Positions 33,381 to 42,015 of a DNA stretch of 64,000 bases are shown here, in pieces; position 1 is the stretch's first letter; every line of letters starts with the position of its first letter. A program made the translations under genes and the position numbers. The stretch comes from a virus. The stretch covers positions 1 to 64,000 of the IMG/VR virus record IMGVR_UViG_3300013233_000167; one strand, 5' to 3'. The notes beneath the pieces are model-generated. The model saw only the letters and a list, made by a program, of their open reading frames with translations, made no database searches and was not told the origin of the DNA.

Positions 33381-33808
33381 GCTTCTTCGTTTACGGTTCC
33401 CACGACCGGCAGCTTGCTCAGTCGATCGAAGTCCTTGTCTTCGCGTCGTACCCACTTGCCCGTGATCGGCTGGGCAGCCTTCATGCCGGACGCTGAGATC
33501 AGCACCCACTCGGGCGTGTGGACAATCCGCTTCATCGCCTTGTGGTCGTTCGCCGACATCGTGGGCCAATCCGAGAAGTCGAACTGCTTGACCTCCTGGT
33601 ACGCGACGCTCGTGTCCCAGCCGCGAATCACACCGGGGCGTCCGTACTTGAAGATCAGCTTCTTGAACTCTTCACCGAGTTCCACGCGTGCACCCGCGAG
33701 CGATGTGAGGTCCATCGTGCAGACGTTGCCGTCGATGCGCGTGTGGTTGTGATGCCGAACGGTCTGCCACCCGGAGAAGATGTCTGCGTCACTTAGAGAT
33801 CCAAGCAT
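33377..33808 (-). CDS. hypothetical protein (143 aa)
   Basis: ATG 33808 after GGAGGT. Begins MLGSLSDADIFSGWQTVRHH and contains LIFKYGRPGVIRGWDTSVAY and SADDHKAMKRIVHTPEWVLI-like stretches. Alpha/beta, no metal motif. It is in the replication operon between sbcD and a conserved phage gene. Unrecognised. Confidence 0.65.
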   Translation of the reverse strand: MLGSLSDADIFSGWQTVRHHNHTRIDGNVCTMDLTSLAGARVELGEEFKKLIFKYGRPGVIRGWDTSVAYQEVKQFDFSDWPTMSANDHKAMKRIVHTPEWVLISASGMKAAQPITGKWVRREDKDFDRLSKLPVVGTVNEEA

Positions 33809-34776
33809 ACCTCGTACCTCCTTCCGTCGCATTCGCCTTCCGTGGGTCCAACCCACGTCGCGGGCACGATGACGCGCTTTCCATCCGGGTACTTCTCGCG
33901 GTCGAACTTGTACTTCTCCGATCGCAGAATACGAAAATGACGGCGGCGCGAATGCGGCACAGGCGACTTGTGGCTCGACTCCGGCATCCCGAGCTTCTCA
34001 CGTATCTCGTGCGGCTGTAACAGCACGTACTGGTCGCGCTCGTGGCTGCGCAGGAACTCCGGCCCCTTGGCCTTCTTCTTCCTCGGACGCTCGGCGCTAC
34101 GCTTCACGACGAATCTATTCGGCGTGTTGAAATACGCGACCTCTTCGAGCGCGGTCTTCGCATTGATGGCGGCGCTGTGCGACATGCGCGGCCAATCACC
34201 CGACTTGACGCATAGCTGTCTCCACTGCGACGGCGACAAGTACATCTGCTTCTTGTCCGCAACGAACGCGAGCCCGAGTTCGGACTCGTAGCAGATTGAC
34301 GGAGCGCCCGTCTCTTCATTCGTGCCCATCCACGCCCGCTTGATGCGCGACACCGTGACCATGCTCGCCGTCCGAGGGAGACTGTCCGCGTTCTTCTTCG
34401 CCAGCTCCGCAACCTCCGCCCCGTCGTATCCATACTCCTCGGACGACGTGCCCATGAGGAAGCTCTCGATGAAGACGCGCTCGCAGTTGAGCCCTGTCTG
34501 TCCCGGCTCCGCGTCGATGATAAGCAAGACAGATGCGGTGTCCTCCACGGCCACTATGGGGAACGGCAAGAAGAAGTTGTTCATCACGAACTCCACGCCG
34601 CCCACCATCCCGTAGTCATCCATGCCGCCCTTCGCCTTCGCGTCCTCGGCCGCCGTGGTCTCATGCCACCGCTGCGGGAAGTCGAAGAGCGCCGCTTTCT
34701 TGAGGTAGCCGCGCAGTTCCGCGCTCGGGAACTGACGCTCCACCACGGAGCACAGACGATCGAAAAACCTACCCAC
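33793..34776 (-). CDS. conserved phage protein (327 aa)
   Basis: GTG start 34776 follows GGAG by seven bases and overlaps the previous stop. The protein has FFDRLCSVVERQFPSAELRG and ends with HSRRRHFRILRSEKYKFDRE then KRVIVPATWVGP, a motif I know from uncharacterised phage proteins of roughly this size. Helical start, beta-rich end. Co-transcribed with replication genes; role unknown. Confidence 0.8.
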   Translation of the reverse strand: MGRFFDRLCSVVERQFPSAELRGYLKKAALFDFPQRWHETTAAEDAKAKGGMDDYGMVGGVEFVMNNFFLPFPIVAVEDTASVLLIIDAEPGQTGLNCERVFIESFLMGTSSEEYGYDGAEVAELAKKNADSLPRTASMVTVSRIKRAWMGTNEETGAPSICYESELGLAFVADKKQMYLSPSQWRQLCVKSGDWPRMSHSAAINAKTALEEVAYFNTPNRFVVKRSAERPRKKKAKGPEFLRSHERDQYVLLQPHEIREKLGMPESSHKSPVPHSRRRHFRILRSEKYKFDREKYPDGKRVIVPATWVGPTEGECDGRRYEVCLDL

Positions 34777-35245
34777 GGGTCGTCTCCGGGAGCAGGAGTC
34801 TCGGCGTCTTGTTGCCCTCGATCGCTTGGACGATCTTCGGGATGAGATTCTCGGCGACGGTCGATCCGTCCGGCAGAACGAGGTGCGCAAGGAATGCTTC
34901 CTCGAACGTCTCGATCTCACACTCGATCGCTTCCATCTTCGCCTTGACGACGAGGTTGAGCGCGCGCCACCGCTGACGCTGTTCTTGCTCCCACGCCTTG
35001 AGTGACTGCGCGGTAGAGCGCATACGGCCGGTCTCCGTCAGCATGAACTTGTCGTCCGACTGATCCGGGACATCGACGAAGAAGCGAACGTGGCGACCAT
35101 CGAACTCGAACGCGACCATCGCCTTGCCCTGGCCCTTGTGCCATCCAGTCTGGAAGCCGTCCGCTCCGTAGCGCGTCAGCGTCCGTTCGATCTCCGCCTT
35201 CGACCTCTCGACGGAGACGCTGGTATCCTGTGCGTAGCGACCCAT
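34769..35245 (-). CDS. conserved hypothetical protein (158 aa)
   Basis: ATG at 35245. The protein has DTSVSVERSKAEIERTLTRY, AMVAFEFDGRHVRFFVDVPD and QRWRALNLVVKAKMEAIECE then FEEAFLAHLVLPDGSTVAEN, a motif order that I recognise from a very widespread family in phages and mobile elements with no assigned function. Its abundance argues a useful replication-side role. Confidence 0.85.
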   Translation of the reverse strand: MGRYAQDTSVSVERSKAEIERTLTRYGADGFQTGWHKGQGKAMVAFEFDGRHVRFFVDVPDQSDDKFMLTETGRMRSTAQSLKAWEQEQRQRWRALNLVVKAKMEAIECEIETFEEAFLAHLVLPDGSTVAENLIPKIVQAIEGNKTPRLLLPETTRG

Positions 35246-35255
35246 AAGCGAAATA

Positions 35256-36260
35256 CTACCGTGACGCCGGGACTTTTCCCCTCTTCGGACGGGCATTTTT
35301 TGACGCACGAGAGAACGGGCGTGTGTACTTCGTGTGCGATCCGATTTGCAAACCAAGCCCTGCGGCCTTTAGAACGCGGCAAAACGCCTTCCAATCGACC
35401 GCCGGGGGCTCCTCGTCCACCCGGGAAATCAAGGAGTCGGTGGGGCCGAACGAAGTCCGCAGGTCTATCCCCTGGATGACGCGCTCGATGCGTTTCCGGT
35501 CTCGAATCAGATGCGCCTCAGCCTTCGACCGACGGGTCCGCGTCCCCAGGAACGCACACAGAGACGCGAGCTGATCGTGAGGCTCGCGGCAGATACGGAT
35601 GTCCCAATGAACGCGCTCGAACAGCTTGGGAAGCGTCTTCTTCCCCATGCCGTGCACGCCCTTGATCTTGTCGGACGGGTCGCCGAGCAACGCCTTGTAC
35701 AGCAGGAACGTGTCGGTCGAGACGCCCGTGCGCGCATAGAAATTGCCCGCGTCGATCATCTCCTTATTCGTAAGATCCCAGACACGAGCGCCCCATCCAA
35801 TCGTCTGCCACATGTCCTTATCGGACGTGACGATGATCGGGCGCTCGCCTCGGTCGATGTAGATGCGCGCCAACGCACCCAGCACGTCGTCAGCCTCTCG
35901 CTGTCTATAGCATAGGCACATCACGCCGAGCGTCTGGAGGGCTGCCTTGACTGTGCGAATCTGCTCGAACGCCTCGATCTTCTGATCTTCCGTCTCGAAC
36001 GGGTACGCCACCTCGTCCGTCTCCGGCTTCTCTTTGTAGCCGGGGATCAGTCGGTAGCGTCGCGGCGGCGGCGAGTGGTCAAAACACGCGACGATCCGTC
36101 CGGCCTGCACGGCACGCTCGCCCAACAGACTGCTCAGCAGATTGAGCGATCCGTGAACACCTCCCGTGAAGGGCAGGTCGTTCGCAACCTCATCAACTGC
36201 CGCCGCCATGATGCAGCGCACGATGATCGAGTTGCTGTCCAAAAGAAGAGGGTCCGACAT
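35256..36260 (-). CDS. FEN-family 5'-3' exonuclease
   Basis: 334 residues from ATG 36260 after GAGG. PIN/FEN motifs: PLLLDSNSIIVRC (D8), VACFDHSPPPRRYRLIPGYK, READDVLGALARIY, IIVTSDKDMWQ, and the helix-turn-helix GDPSDKIKGVHGMGKKT. This is the T4 RNase H/T7 gp6-like enzyme that removes RNA primers. A Lys/Arg-rich C-terminus follows. Palindrome copy C lies 15 bases upstream. Confidence 0.9.
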   Translation of the reverse strand: MSDPLLLDSNSIIVRCIMAAAVDEVANDLPFTGGVHGSLNLLSSLLGERAVQAGRIVACFDHSPPPRRYRLIPGYKEKPETDEVAYPFETEDQKIEAFEQIRTVKAALQTLGVMCLCYRQREADDVLGALARIYIDRGERPIIVTSDKDMWQTIGWGARVWDLTNKEMIDAGNFYARTGVSTDTFLLYKALLGDPSDKIKGVHGMGKKTLPKLFERVHWDIRICREPHDQLASLCAFLGTRTRRSKAEAHLIRDRKRIERVIQGIDLRTSFGPTDSLISRVDEEPPAVDWKAFCRVLKAAGLGLQIGSHTKYTRPFSRASKNARPKRGKVPASR

Positions 36261-36275
36261 AACAAGCCTCGATCT

Positions 36276-36292
36276 CTGGACCCAGCGTCCAG
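36276..36292. repeat. 17-bp dispersed palindrome, copy C
   Basis: CTGGACCCAGCGTCCAG on the plus strand (minus orientation of the 17-mer), in the gap between the ParB-like stop and the exonuclease start, 15 bases before the ATG and next to a G6/C6 hairpin at about 36305. Confidence 0.85.
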
Positions 36293-36348
36293 GCGTAGAT
36301 GCCGGGGGGCCGAAACCCCCCAACTCACGCTACGACCGAGAGGCGTCC

Positions 36349-37593
36349 CTACTCTTCGGTGCTGCGTGCTTCGTGGCGCGCAGCTTCGTTGGCGACGATA
36401 GTGTTGAAGATCTCGTTGATCTTCTTGTCACGTACCGGATCCTCCATCTCCTCCTCGTGGATCGAGGGGAGCAGCAGCTCCTCAAGGTCTCCACGGCACC
36501 ACAGTAGAGCGCCAAGCGCACCACGAACTTCATGGTAGTCGATGCTTCCGATCTCGTCACCCTCGGCACTATTGAGCGAATAAGCGAGCGATCCGATCTG
36601 GAGCTTCTTCTCTGTCGGAGGACGCCACGCAACCGCAGCGCGCTCCGCAGGCTTGCCGCCCTTCGTCTTGGTCGCGTCCTTGCCGGTCGTATCCTTCGTG
36701 ACCGCTTCACGCTCCAAACGCTTACGCTCGCGGCGGATATCAGCGGCCGACGTGTGCGGACCGACCTCGTTCTCCATCGCCTTCTGGATCTTCGGCGGGA
36801 GGCGATGCAACTCCAACGCGGCCTTAGCGGAGAACTCGCCCGTAGCGACCTTCTCCTGAATCGTCGTGCTCGTGTCCTGGAGGTCGATCGAGCGCTGCAC
36901 CTTCTTCGGGTGCAGACCCATCTCCTTCGCCACGCGCTCCGGCGTCCAGCCCTTCTTCTGGAGACGCACCACCTGACGCCCGATGTCGATGATGTTTAGG
37001 TTCGAGCGTCCGTCCGGCGAATTCTCCGCGACCGCAACCGCGATCGCCTTGTCGTCGTCACCTTCGAGGTCTGAACGGATGATGATCGGGACATGAGCCC
37101 ACGCGCGCGTGCCCACCGCCTTCGCGGCCTTGAGACGACGCTCACCAGCGACCAGCTCGAAGTTCTTACCGTCACCAGCGGGGCGCACAACCAGCGGCTC
37201 GATGATGCCGTCGGAACGGATGCTGCGCGTCAGCTCCGTAACGTCACCGACGCCCGCACTCCTCACGTTCTGTAAGAGCTTCACCAGCTTGATGCGCGAG
37301 CCCTCGACGAACCCAGATGCAGCGCGCTTGCTCGGCTTGCGTCCGTCGGCGGTGATGACGTTGACGCCGTTGATCTGATAGCCGTCGGTCGGCATCCCCT
37401 TCGGCATAGACGCGGGCGCTGCCTTGCGCGCCGTCTTCTTCTTGGCGACCTTCTTGCGCGCAGTCTTCTTCTTGGCGACCTTCTTGCGCGCAGTCTTCTT
37501 CTTGGCGACCTTCTTGCGCGCAGTCTTCTTCTTGGTGGCGGCTTTGCGGACGGACGCCTTCTTGGCGACCTTCTTCTTCGCAGTCGTAGTCAT
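36349..37593 (-). CDS. ParB-like protein with H1-like tail
   Basis: 414 residues. Residues 1-60 are a KKKTARKKVA repeat tail. Residues 100-200 hold the ParB/Srx fold: SIRSDGIIEPLVVRP, FELVAGERRLKAAKAVG (GERR at 150-153) and IAVAVAENSPDGRSNLNIID. A helix-turn-helix follows (GWTPERVAKEMGLHPKKVQR). ParB proteins bind palindromic sites and spread; the C-terminal dimer domain is not recognised. There is no ParA gene in view, so it may be a replication or regulatory factor. It lies directly upstream of palindrome copy C. Confidence 0.85.
   Translation of the reverse strand: MTTTAKKKVAKKASVRKAATKKKTARKKVAKKKTARKKVAKKKTARKKVAKKKTARKAAPASMPKGMPTDGYQINGVNVITADGRKPSKRAASGFVEGSRIKLVKLLQNVRSAGVGDVTELTRSIRSDGIIEPLVVRPAGDGKNFELVAGERRLKAAKAVGTRAWAHVPIIIRSDLEGDDDKAIAVAVAENSPDGRSNLNIIDIGRQVVRLQKKGWTPERVAKEMGLHPKKVQRSIDLQDTSTTIQEKVATGEFSAKAALELHRLPPKIQKAMENEVGPHTSAADIRRERKRLEREAVTKDTTGKDATKTKGGKPAERAAVAWRPPTEKKLQIGSLAYSLNSAEGDEIGSIDYHEVRGALGALLWCRGDLEELLLPSIHEEEMEDPVRDKKINEIFNTIVANEAARHEARSTEE
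37423..37533. repeat. 30-bp tandem repeat encoding KKKTARKKVA
   Basis: Three full and one partial copies of a 30-bp unit inside the ParB-like gene, giving a lysine/alanine tail. The repeat is almost perfect at DNA level, so it is recent or maintained by slippage. Confidence 0.9.
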
Positions 37594-37678
37594 AGTTGGT
37601 TCTCCTCAGCGTTGTCCGAGGGCAGAGTTAGGAATTCGGTCTTAGCGGTAGGTAGGATCGGGCGAAGGGCCTCGGGTG

Positions 37679-39736
37679 TCAACTGTCGTCCTCATCCTCC
37701 AGGTCCGCCGACACGCCTTTCTTGTCGAGCAGGTACTTCTCCACACCCCCGGCCAACGACACCGCCTTGAGGGCAGCGTTCGCGCCGGAGCAGAAGCCCG
37801 GGTCACCCATGCGGTCGAACCAGTCGCCCCGCTTGAAGGCCCCGTCGGACCACGGGACGAGGATTCTCCCCGGTCCCTTGGCCTTCTTGATGATCCCGGC
37901 TTCGGTCAGCAGGTGTTGAGCGGTCAGCTCCACGCTCGGCCCGTGCGTGAAGTCCAGCACCCACTCCGTCCGCCGGTGAGGCGGCGCGAGTCGGCACTTG
38001 TCCGTGATGGTGGAGATCTTGTAGCCGGTGGGCGCGATGCCCTTCGCACGCTTCGCGGGCAGCCTGCCGATCACCCGATTCGCCACCCGCTGAGACGCCG
38101 CGAACTTCACGGCCCGGCCTCCAGTCGTGTCGGTCTGCGGGCCACCCCAGCTAGAGAAGCCTCCGATCTTCGAGCGGTTCTGGTTGATCCACATGACGTG
38201 GGCGCGGACCTTGGCGATCTCCCGAAACATCTTGCGGCAGCCCTTCGACATGATTCGCGCGTGGAGGCCAACGAACGAGTCTGTCATCTTCCCCTCCAAC
38301 TCGTCCTTCGGCACAGCCGCCGCGATCGAGTCCCACACGATAAGCGTCGGTGCGCCGGGGTCGCGGGTCTTGAGGTCGTTTAGGATCGCCCACGTCGCCT
38401 CCCAGCCCTCTTCCGCGTGCGCGGGCGCGAGGTAGATGAGACGCTCCGGGTCGATGCCGACGTTAGCCATCTTCGCAGCGTCGAGCGCGACCTCGTAGTC
38501 GAGAAGCACCGGGATACCGCCCGTCCGCTGACACTGACGAATCGCCATGTGCGCAAGCGCCGACTTGCCGCAGTTGTGGATCACAAGACCCTCAGCGATG
38601 TAGTTGCGGTACGGGTCCTCCATCTTGATGTCGTAGGTAGGCTTGATACCGACCGGAGTGATCGACACCACGCGGTCCTCCACGACCACGTACCTAAGAT
38701 TGCTGTCAGTCTCTAACGCATGTTCGCGGTTGTGCGCATCACCATCCACGACGACGAGGTTGTCTCTGTCGTCGTTCGACCAGTCCTCGTCGATATGGTG
38801 GACGTGCTGATCGGGGCGTAGGAACTTCATGTCGAAGAAGTCATCCGCGTCGAGACGGGCCTTGTACTCGTCGAGCGTCAGGCCGTTCATCTCGGCCTCG
38901 ATGATGGCGCGAGACATCGACGGCTGTGCAGCCCTCGCTCTCGCGTGGTTCGGATGAAATCTGACCGACAAATGCTTTCGGAAGTTTGATCTGGAAGCGG
39001 GGTCGTCGGACTGCCAATGCGTCTGGTTGTGCAAGTACAGCACGTCACCAACCGACACCTCCTCCAACGAACGGTAGCGACCCCCTACGTACATCTTGTG
39101 ATCGAGCGTCGCTGTTAGCTGCGCACCTGACTCGGTAACGACTTCCAAGCACTCGCGCTCTCCGGTCTTCACCACGTCAATGATCCGCGATTGCACGATG
39201 CGATGATCGTCGTTCATCGCAGGCGCGTGGAACGTCGCACCTTCGGGTGCAAAGCGATTCTTGCCCTTGCCCGGCACCGCGATTCGATGGAAGCGTTCGT
39301 ACAGACGCTCGATCGTTCCGCCCTTGCAGTTGATGAGTTTCCCGTCCGCTTGACGCACCTGATAGCCGATGAACGTCTCGGCCCAAGAGCATCCTTCGTC
39401 TCCGTACACCTCACTCGCACGCCCAACTGCCCAGCCGCCACCAAGCACGCGGTCAAGATCTGGGAAGCCTGACGGGATCCACTCCTTCACTTCGGAGAGC
39501 GAGTCTGCTTGTCCCAACACCGTCACCACGCTGTCGGTCTTCGTGCCGAGACGCTTCTTGATGGCCTTGACCATCGAGTCGGTATCGGACGGCTTCGCCT
39601 TGCGCGAGGTCTTCTTCTTCTTACTCGCGGCTGCGCCGGACTTTGCGGGCGACCTTCTTGCGTCCTTTTTTCTTGACGGTCTTTTTGCGGCCGTCTTTGC
39701 GGCGTGGGAAGTCTTCGCTTTGTCCTTGAGGCCCAT
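37679..39736 (-). CDS. recA: RecA/UvsX-like recombinase with intein
   Basis: 685 codons, ATG 39736 after AAGGTG. Residues 1-50 are a Lys-rich H1-like tail; then IPSGFPDLDRVLGGGWAVGR and the P-loop GDEG|CGKS, split by the intein, then PVLLDYEVALDAAKMANVGI, LIVWDSIAAAVPKDELEG and MWINQNRSKIGG, in RecA order. Spliced length about 412. It catalyses strand exchange in recombination-dependent replication. The 5-prime end overlaps the preceding gene by 116 bases. Confidence 0.9.
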   Translation of the reverse strand: MGLKDKAKTSHAAKTAAKRPSRKKDARRSPAKSGAAASKKKKTSRKAKPSDTDSMVKAIKKRLGTKTDSVVTVLGQADSLSEVKEWIPSGFPDLDRVLGGGWAVGRASEVYGDEGCSWAETFIGYQVRQADGKLINCKGGTIERLYERFHRIAVPGKGKNRFAPEGATFHAPAMNDDHRIVQSRIIDVVKTGERECLEVVTESGAQLTATLDHKMYVGGRYRSLEEVSVGDVLYLHNQTHWQSDDPASRSNFRKHLSVRFHPNHARARAAQPSMSRAIIEAEMNGLTLDEYKARLDADDFFDMKFLRPDQHVHHIDEDWSNDDRDNLVVVDGDAHNREHALETDSNLRYVVVEDRVVSITPVGIKPTYDIKMEDPYRNYIAEGLVIHNCGKSALAHMAIRQCQRTGGIPVLLDYEVALDAAKMANVGIDPERLIYLAPAHAEEGWEATWAILNDLKTRDPGAPTLIVWDSIAAAVPKDELEGKMTDSFVGLHARIMSKGCRKMFREIAKVRAHVMWINQNRSKIGGFSSWGGPQTDTTGGRAVKFAASQRVANRVIGRLPAKRAKGIAPTGYKISTITDKCRLAPPHRRTEWVLDFTHGPSVELTAQHLLTEAGIIKKAKGPGRILVPWSDGAFKRGDWFDRMGDPGFCSGANAALKAVSLAGGVEKYLLDKKGVSADLEDEDDS
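38573..39391 (-). other. intein in RecA (HNH type)
   Basis: 273 residues, inserted in Walker A between Gly and Cys-Gly-Lys-Ser. Block A is atypical (CSWAETFIGYQV rather than CxxxDT); block B is GAQLTATLDHKMYV; an HNH core HVHHIDEDWSNDDRDNL lies near residue 311 and the end is YDIKMEDPYRNYIAEGLVIH then N before Cys+1. Confidence 0.9.
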
Positions 39737-40001
39737 GCTCTATCACCTTCTCGCAGTGCTTGATGAGTCGCGTCGTGCTCACGTCGAGCAATGGTTGCAA
39801 CTCAGCTCGGTCTTGAATCTCACAGAGAACAGCGCGGCGCAGCTCAACGTACAGAATGCGGTCGATCTCGTCGCGCTCCACTTCCGGCTCGTCCCCAAGC
39901 GTGCGCGTCAGCGATACCGACGGCTTGAAGGAGTCGTACTGCGAGATCCAGATCACCGCGCCTCGGCGCACCGTGATCGTGTCGCCTGCTCGTAGTGCCA
40001 T
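39621..40001 (-). CDS. hypothetical protein overlapping recA
   Basis: 126 residues, starting MALRAGDTITVRRGAVIWIS, with EPEVERDEIDRILYVELRRA and a Lys/Arg tail (KKTVKKKGRKKVARKVRRSR). The first two thirds look like a real soluble protein. Its last 39 codons are read in a second frame over the recA start, which is plausible because both are low-complexity basic tails. No good ribosome site is seen at 40001. Confidence 0.6.
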   Translation of the reverse strand: MALRAGDTITVRRGAVIWISQYDSFKPSVSLTRTLGDEPEVERDEIDRILYVELRRAVLCEIQDRAELQPLLDVSTTRLIKHCEKVIEHGPQGQSEDFPRRKDGRKKTVKKKGRKKVARKVRRSRE

Positions 40002-40020
40002 GCCGTTCTTGAAGGGTAGT

Positions 40021-40064
40021 GGGTGACCCCGCTCTACCGATGGTTCAGCAGTTCGAGGTCACCC
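40021..40064. repeat. 44-base inverted repeat
   Basis: GGGTGACC and GGTCACCC, a perfect eight-base arm pair, flank a 28-base loop in the 82-base gap after the single-strand-binding gene. It would form a long-loop hairpin in RNA; the loop resembles a tRNA D-arm fragment, but no whole tRNA can be drawn. Confidence 0.6.
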
Positions 40065-40083
40065 GGGGAGGGGAGGGTCAGTC

Positions 40084-41442
40084 TCACTTACCTCGACGAG
40101 TCGTCTTCTTTGACGCCTTATTCTTCGTAGCGGCCTTCTTCTTGGTCGCGGCCTTCGACTTGGCCGGAGACTTTTTCTTGGTCGCGGCCTTCGACTTGGC
40201 CGGAGACTTCTTGCGGATCTGAGTCGCGGCCTTCGGGCGACGCGGCATCGACTTCTTAGCGGCGGCCTTCTTCTTGGAAGCCTTCTTATTGGAAGCCTTC
40301 TTATTGGAAGCCTTCTTCTTGCCGCGACGCACAGCCGGTTCGGCCTCTTCGGGTTCATCTTCCTCTTCCGGCTCCGGCTCCTCTTCTTCCTCGACGATCT
40401 CCACGTCGTCCACGTCCATCATCCACGGATCGTCGGGATCGTCATCTTCGCCGAGGATCACCAATAGGTACTCGCCTTCGTTGTCCGGGTCTTCGCCCCA
40501 GGACTGAACAACGCCTTGCGCCTCTTCCTCTTCGCCGTCCTCATCCTCGACCGTGAAGCTCACGACGGTCGAACCGAACTCGATCCCCTCGGGCGGGTCT
40601 TCGAGCATGTCCTCTTCGCCTTCGTCGGCCTCTTCTTCTTCGGCCTCTTCTTCTTCGTCCTCTTCTTCTTCGTCCTCTTCTTCTTCGTCCTCTTCTTCTT
40701 CGGCGTCGGCGTCGTCAGTCTCGCCGCCTTCCGCGAGGGCTTCGAGGTCAGCCATGAACTCCTCGGGGATCTCCTCGTTGGTGAGCCCCTCGTACGCGGC
40801 GATATAGTCCTCCAGGTCGAACGGGAAGAAATGGGTCGCCTGATCGAACGTGTGCGACAGCTCGACTAGACGCTCGTACAAGTCCTCGTCATCGACGATG
40901 GGCTCGGGATCCATCTTGTCCGGCTTCCATTCAGTATTGACGCCCTTGCCCTCTTTCTTGAGCAGGATATCGCGGCCGGAGTCAGCGTCCGTGATATCTT
41001 CGCCGTAGTCGTCATCGACGATCAGATCGACGATGTACTGATACACCTTGTAGGGCAGGCGGAAAATGCGCAAGTTCGGATTCGAGGCCGTACCCTCGTC
41101 ACCGCGCACGATGCAAGGAGTCCAATACTCCGACGAGCGGTTGCAGTATTCCTTCGCTTGATCCTTCTCCGACTTCTCACCCGTCTGATAGATCTCGTCG
41201 AGGCGATCCCAAAGCGGGTCTTTGACACCGAACGTGCACGGAGCAGTGACGCTCTTCTTCATCTCCTTGATGTAGAACGACTTGAATTCCTTCGCCGGGT
41301 CTTCTCCGTGGCAAGGCAAGAGACGTAGCCGTCCCTTCGTCCAGTCTTTTTTGTCGATCACCACACCCTTACGGGTCAGTGCTTTTTTTCGGCCTAGCAT
41401 CTTCTCGCGGAATGCCGCGCTGCTCTTCTTCGCTTTCACCAT
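40084..41442 (-). CDS. gp32-like single-stranded DNA-binding protein
   Basis: 452 residues. The N-terminal part has LRLLPCHGEDPAKEFKSFYI, KEYCNRSSEYWTPCIVRG and NLRIFRLPYKVYQYIVDLIV, then DSGRDILLKKEGKGVNTEWK, the pattern of T4 gp32-like phage SSBs. After residue 240 come an acidic Asp/Glu block (about 50 residues), a beta segment, another acidic block, and a Lys/Ala/Ser repeat tail (KSPAKSKAATKKK). The acidic tail would recruit replisome proteins and the basic tail would hold DNA, an unusual combination. A candidate promoter precedes the gene. Confidence 0.8.
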   Translation of the reverse strand: MVKAKKSSAAFREKMLGRKKALTRKGVVIDKKDWTKGRLRLLPCHGEDPAKEFKSFYIKEMKKSVTAPCTFGVKDPLWDRLDEIYQTGEKSEKDQAKEYCNRSSEYWTPCIVRGDEGTASNPNLRIFRLPYKVYQYIVDLIVDDDYGEDITDADSGRDILLKKEGKGVNTEWKPDKMDPEPIVDDEDLYERLVELSHTFDQATHFFPFDLEDYIAAYEGLTNEEIPEEFMADLEALAEGGETDDADAEEEEDEEEEDEEEEDEEEEAEEEEADEGEEDMLEDPPEGIEFGSTVVSFTVEDEDGEEEEAQGVVQSWGEDPDNEGEYLLVILGEDDDPDDPWMMDVDDVEIVEEEEEPEPEEEDEPEEAEPAVRRGKKKASNKKASNKKASKKKAAAKKSMPRRPKAATQIRKKSPAKSKAATKKKSPAKSKAATKKKAATKNKASKKTTRRGK

Positions 41443-41463
41443 GTCTCGTTGTCCTCGCTTCGT

Positions 41464-41491
41464 GTTGTAGAATCGCGCTGTGCCCTGTCGA
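41464..41491 (-). promoter_or_regulatory. candidate sigma70-type promoter of the SSB gene
   Basis: On the minus strand TCGACA (5 of 6 matches to the -35 box), a 16-base spacer, then TACAAC (4 of 6 to the -10 box). The gap carries no other gene and the ATG at 41442 follows with a GAGGA ribosome site. Confidence 0.4.
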
Positions 41492-41514
41492 ACGCCGAGG
41501 CGCTACTTGTCGGG

Positions 41515-42015
41515 CTAGGTTGATTCGCTTTTTCCGATGAGCGTCCGAACCATTGAGACCCGGTGGTTGACCGCATCCCGCACAGCTCGAACCGCACCAT
41601 ATTCCTTCTTCCTAGCACGAAGCGCAATCCTAAAGGACCTAATTTTTGAGTCCTGATTCAGCCTCGCCCGGATCATCGCTTCGGTGGGCTCCACACACTC
41701 GTCGTGCTCGTACCAGTGCCGATACACGAGGTACTGCCGCCCCTCCTCCCGGTCATAACGCTCCTCGGCCTTTCGCAGCCGTTCGAGCGCACGCTCTGTC
41801 TGGTAGCCCCAAAACGCACACTGCGCCGGGGCCTTCCGTCCCGCCTCCCACAGATCCTCGGGATCGGTCGGGATGCCCAGCACCTCCTGCATGTCAAAGG
41901 TGACGGTCTCGCCGTTCTCCAGCCGCACCTGGAGGGACTCCACGTCGCTCAGCGTGTCGGCCGCGTTGCGCAGCACCACCGCTTTCGTGCGCTGACTCTT
42001 CCTACGTGCAGGCAT
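41515..42015 (-). CDS. UvsY-like recombination mediator
   Basis: 166 residues from the ATG at 42015. The helical charged order RALERLRKAEERYDREEGRQ, YLVYRHWYEHDECVEPTEAM and RVSMVRTLIGKS resembles UvsY-type phage recombination mediators in length, helical content and place beside SSB and RecA genes. UvsY loads the recombinase on gp32-coated DNA. Sequence evidence is moderate because the family is divergent. Confidence 0.6.
   Translation of the reverse strand: MPARRKSQRTKAVVLRNAADTLSDVESLQVRLENGETVTFDMQEVLGIPTDPEDLWEAGRKAPAQCAFWGYQTERALERLRKAEERYDREEGRQYLVYRHWYEHDECVEPTEAMIRARLNQDSKIRSFRIALRARKKEYGAVRAVRDAVNHRVSMVRTLIGKSEST

Noticed and set aside
40021-40064. tRNA gene
   Set aside because: Only an 8-bp arm and a D-arm-like loop are present; no anticodon or T arm can be drawn.
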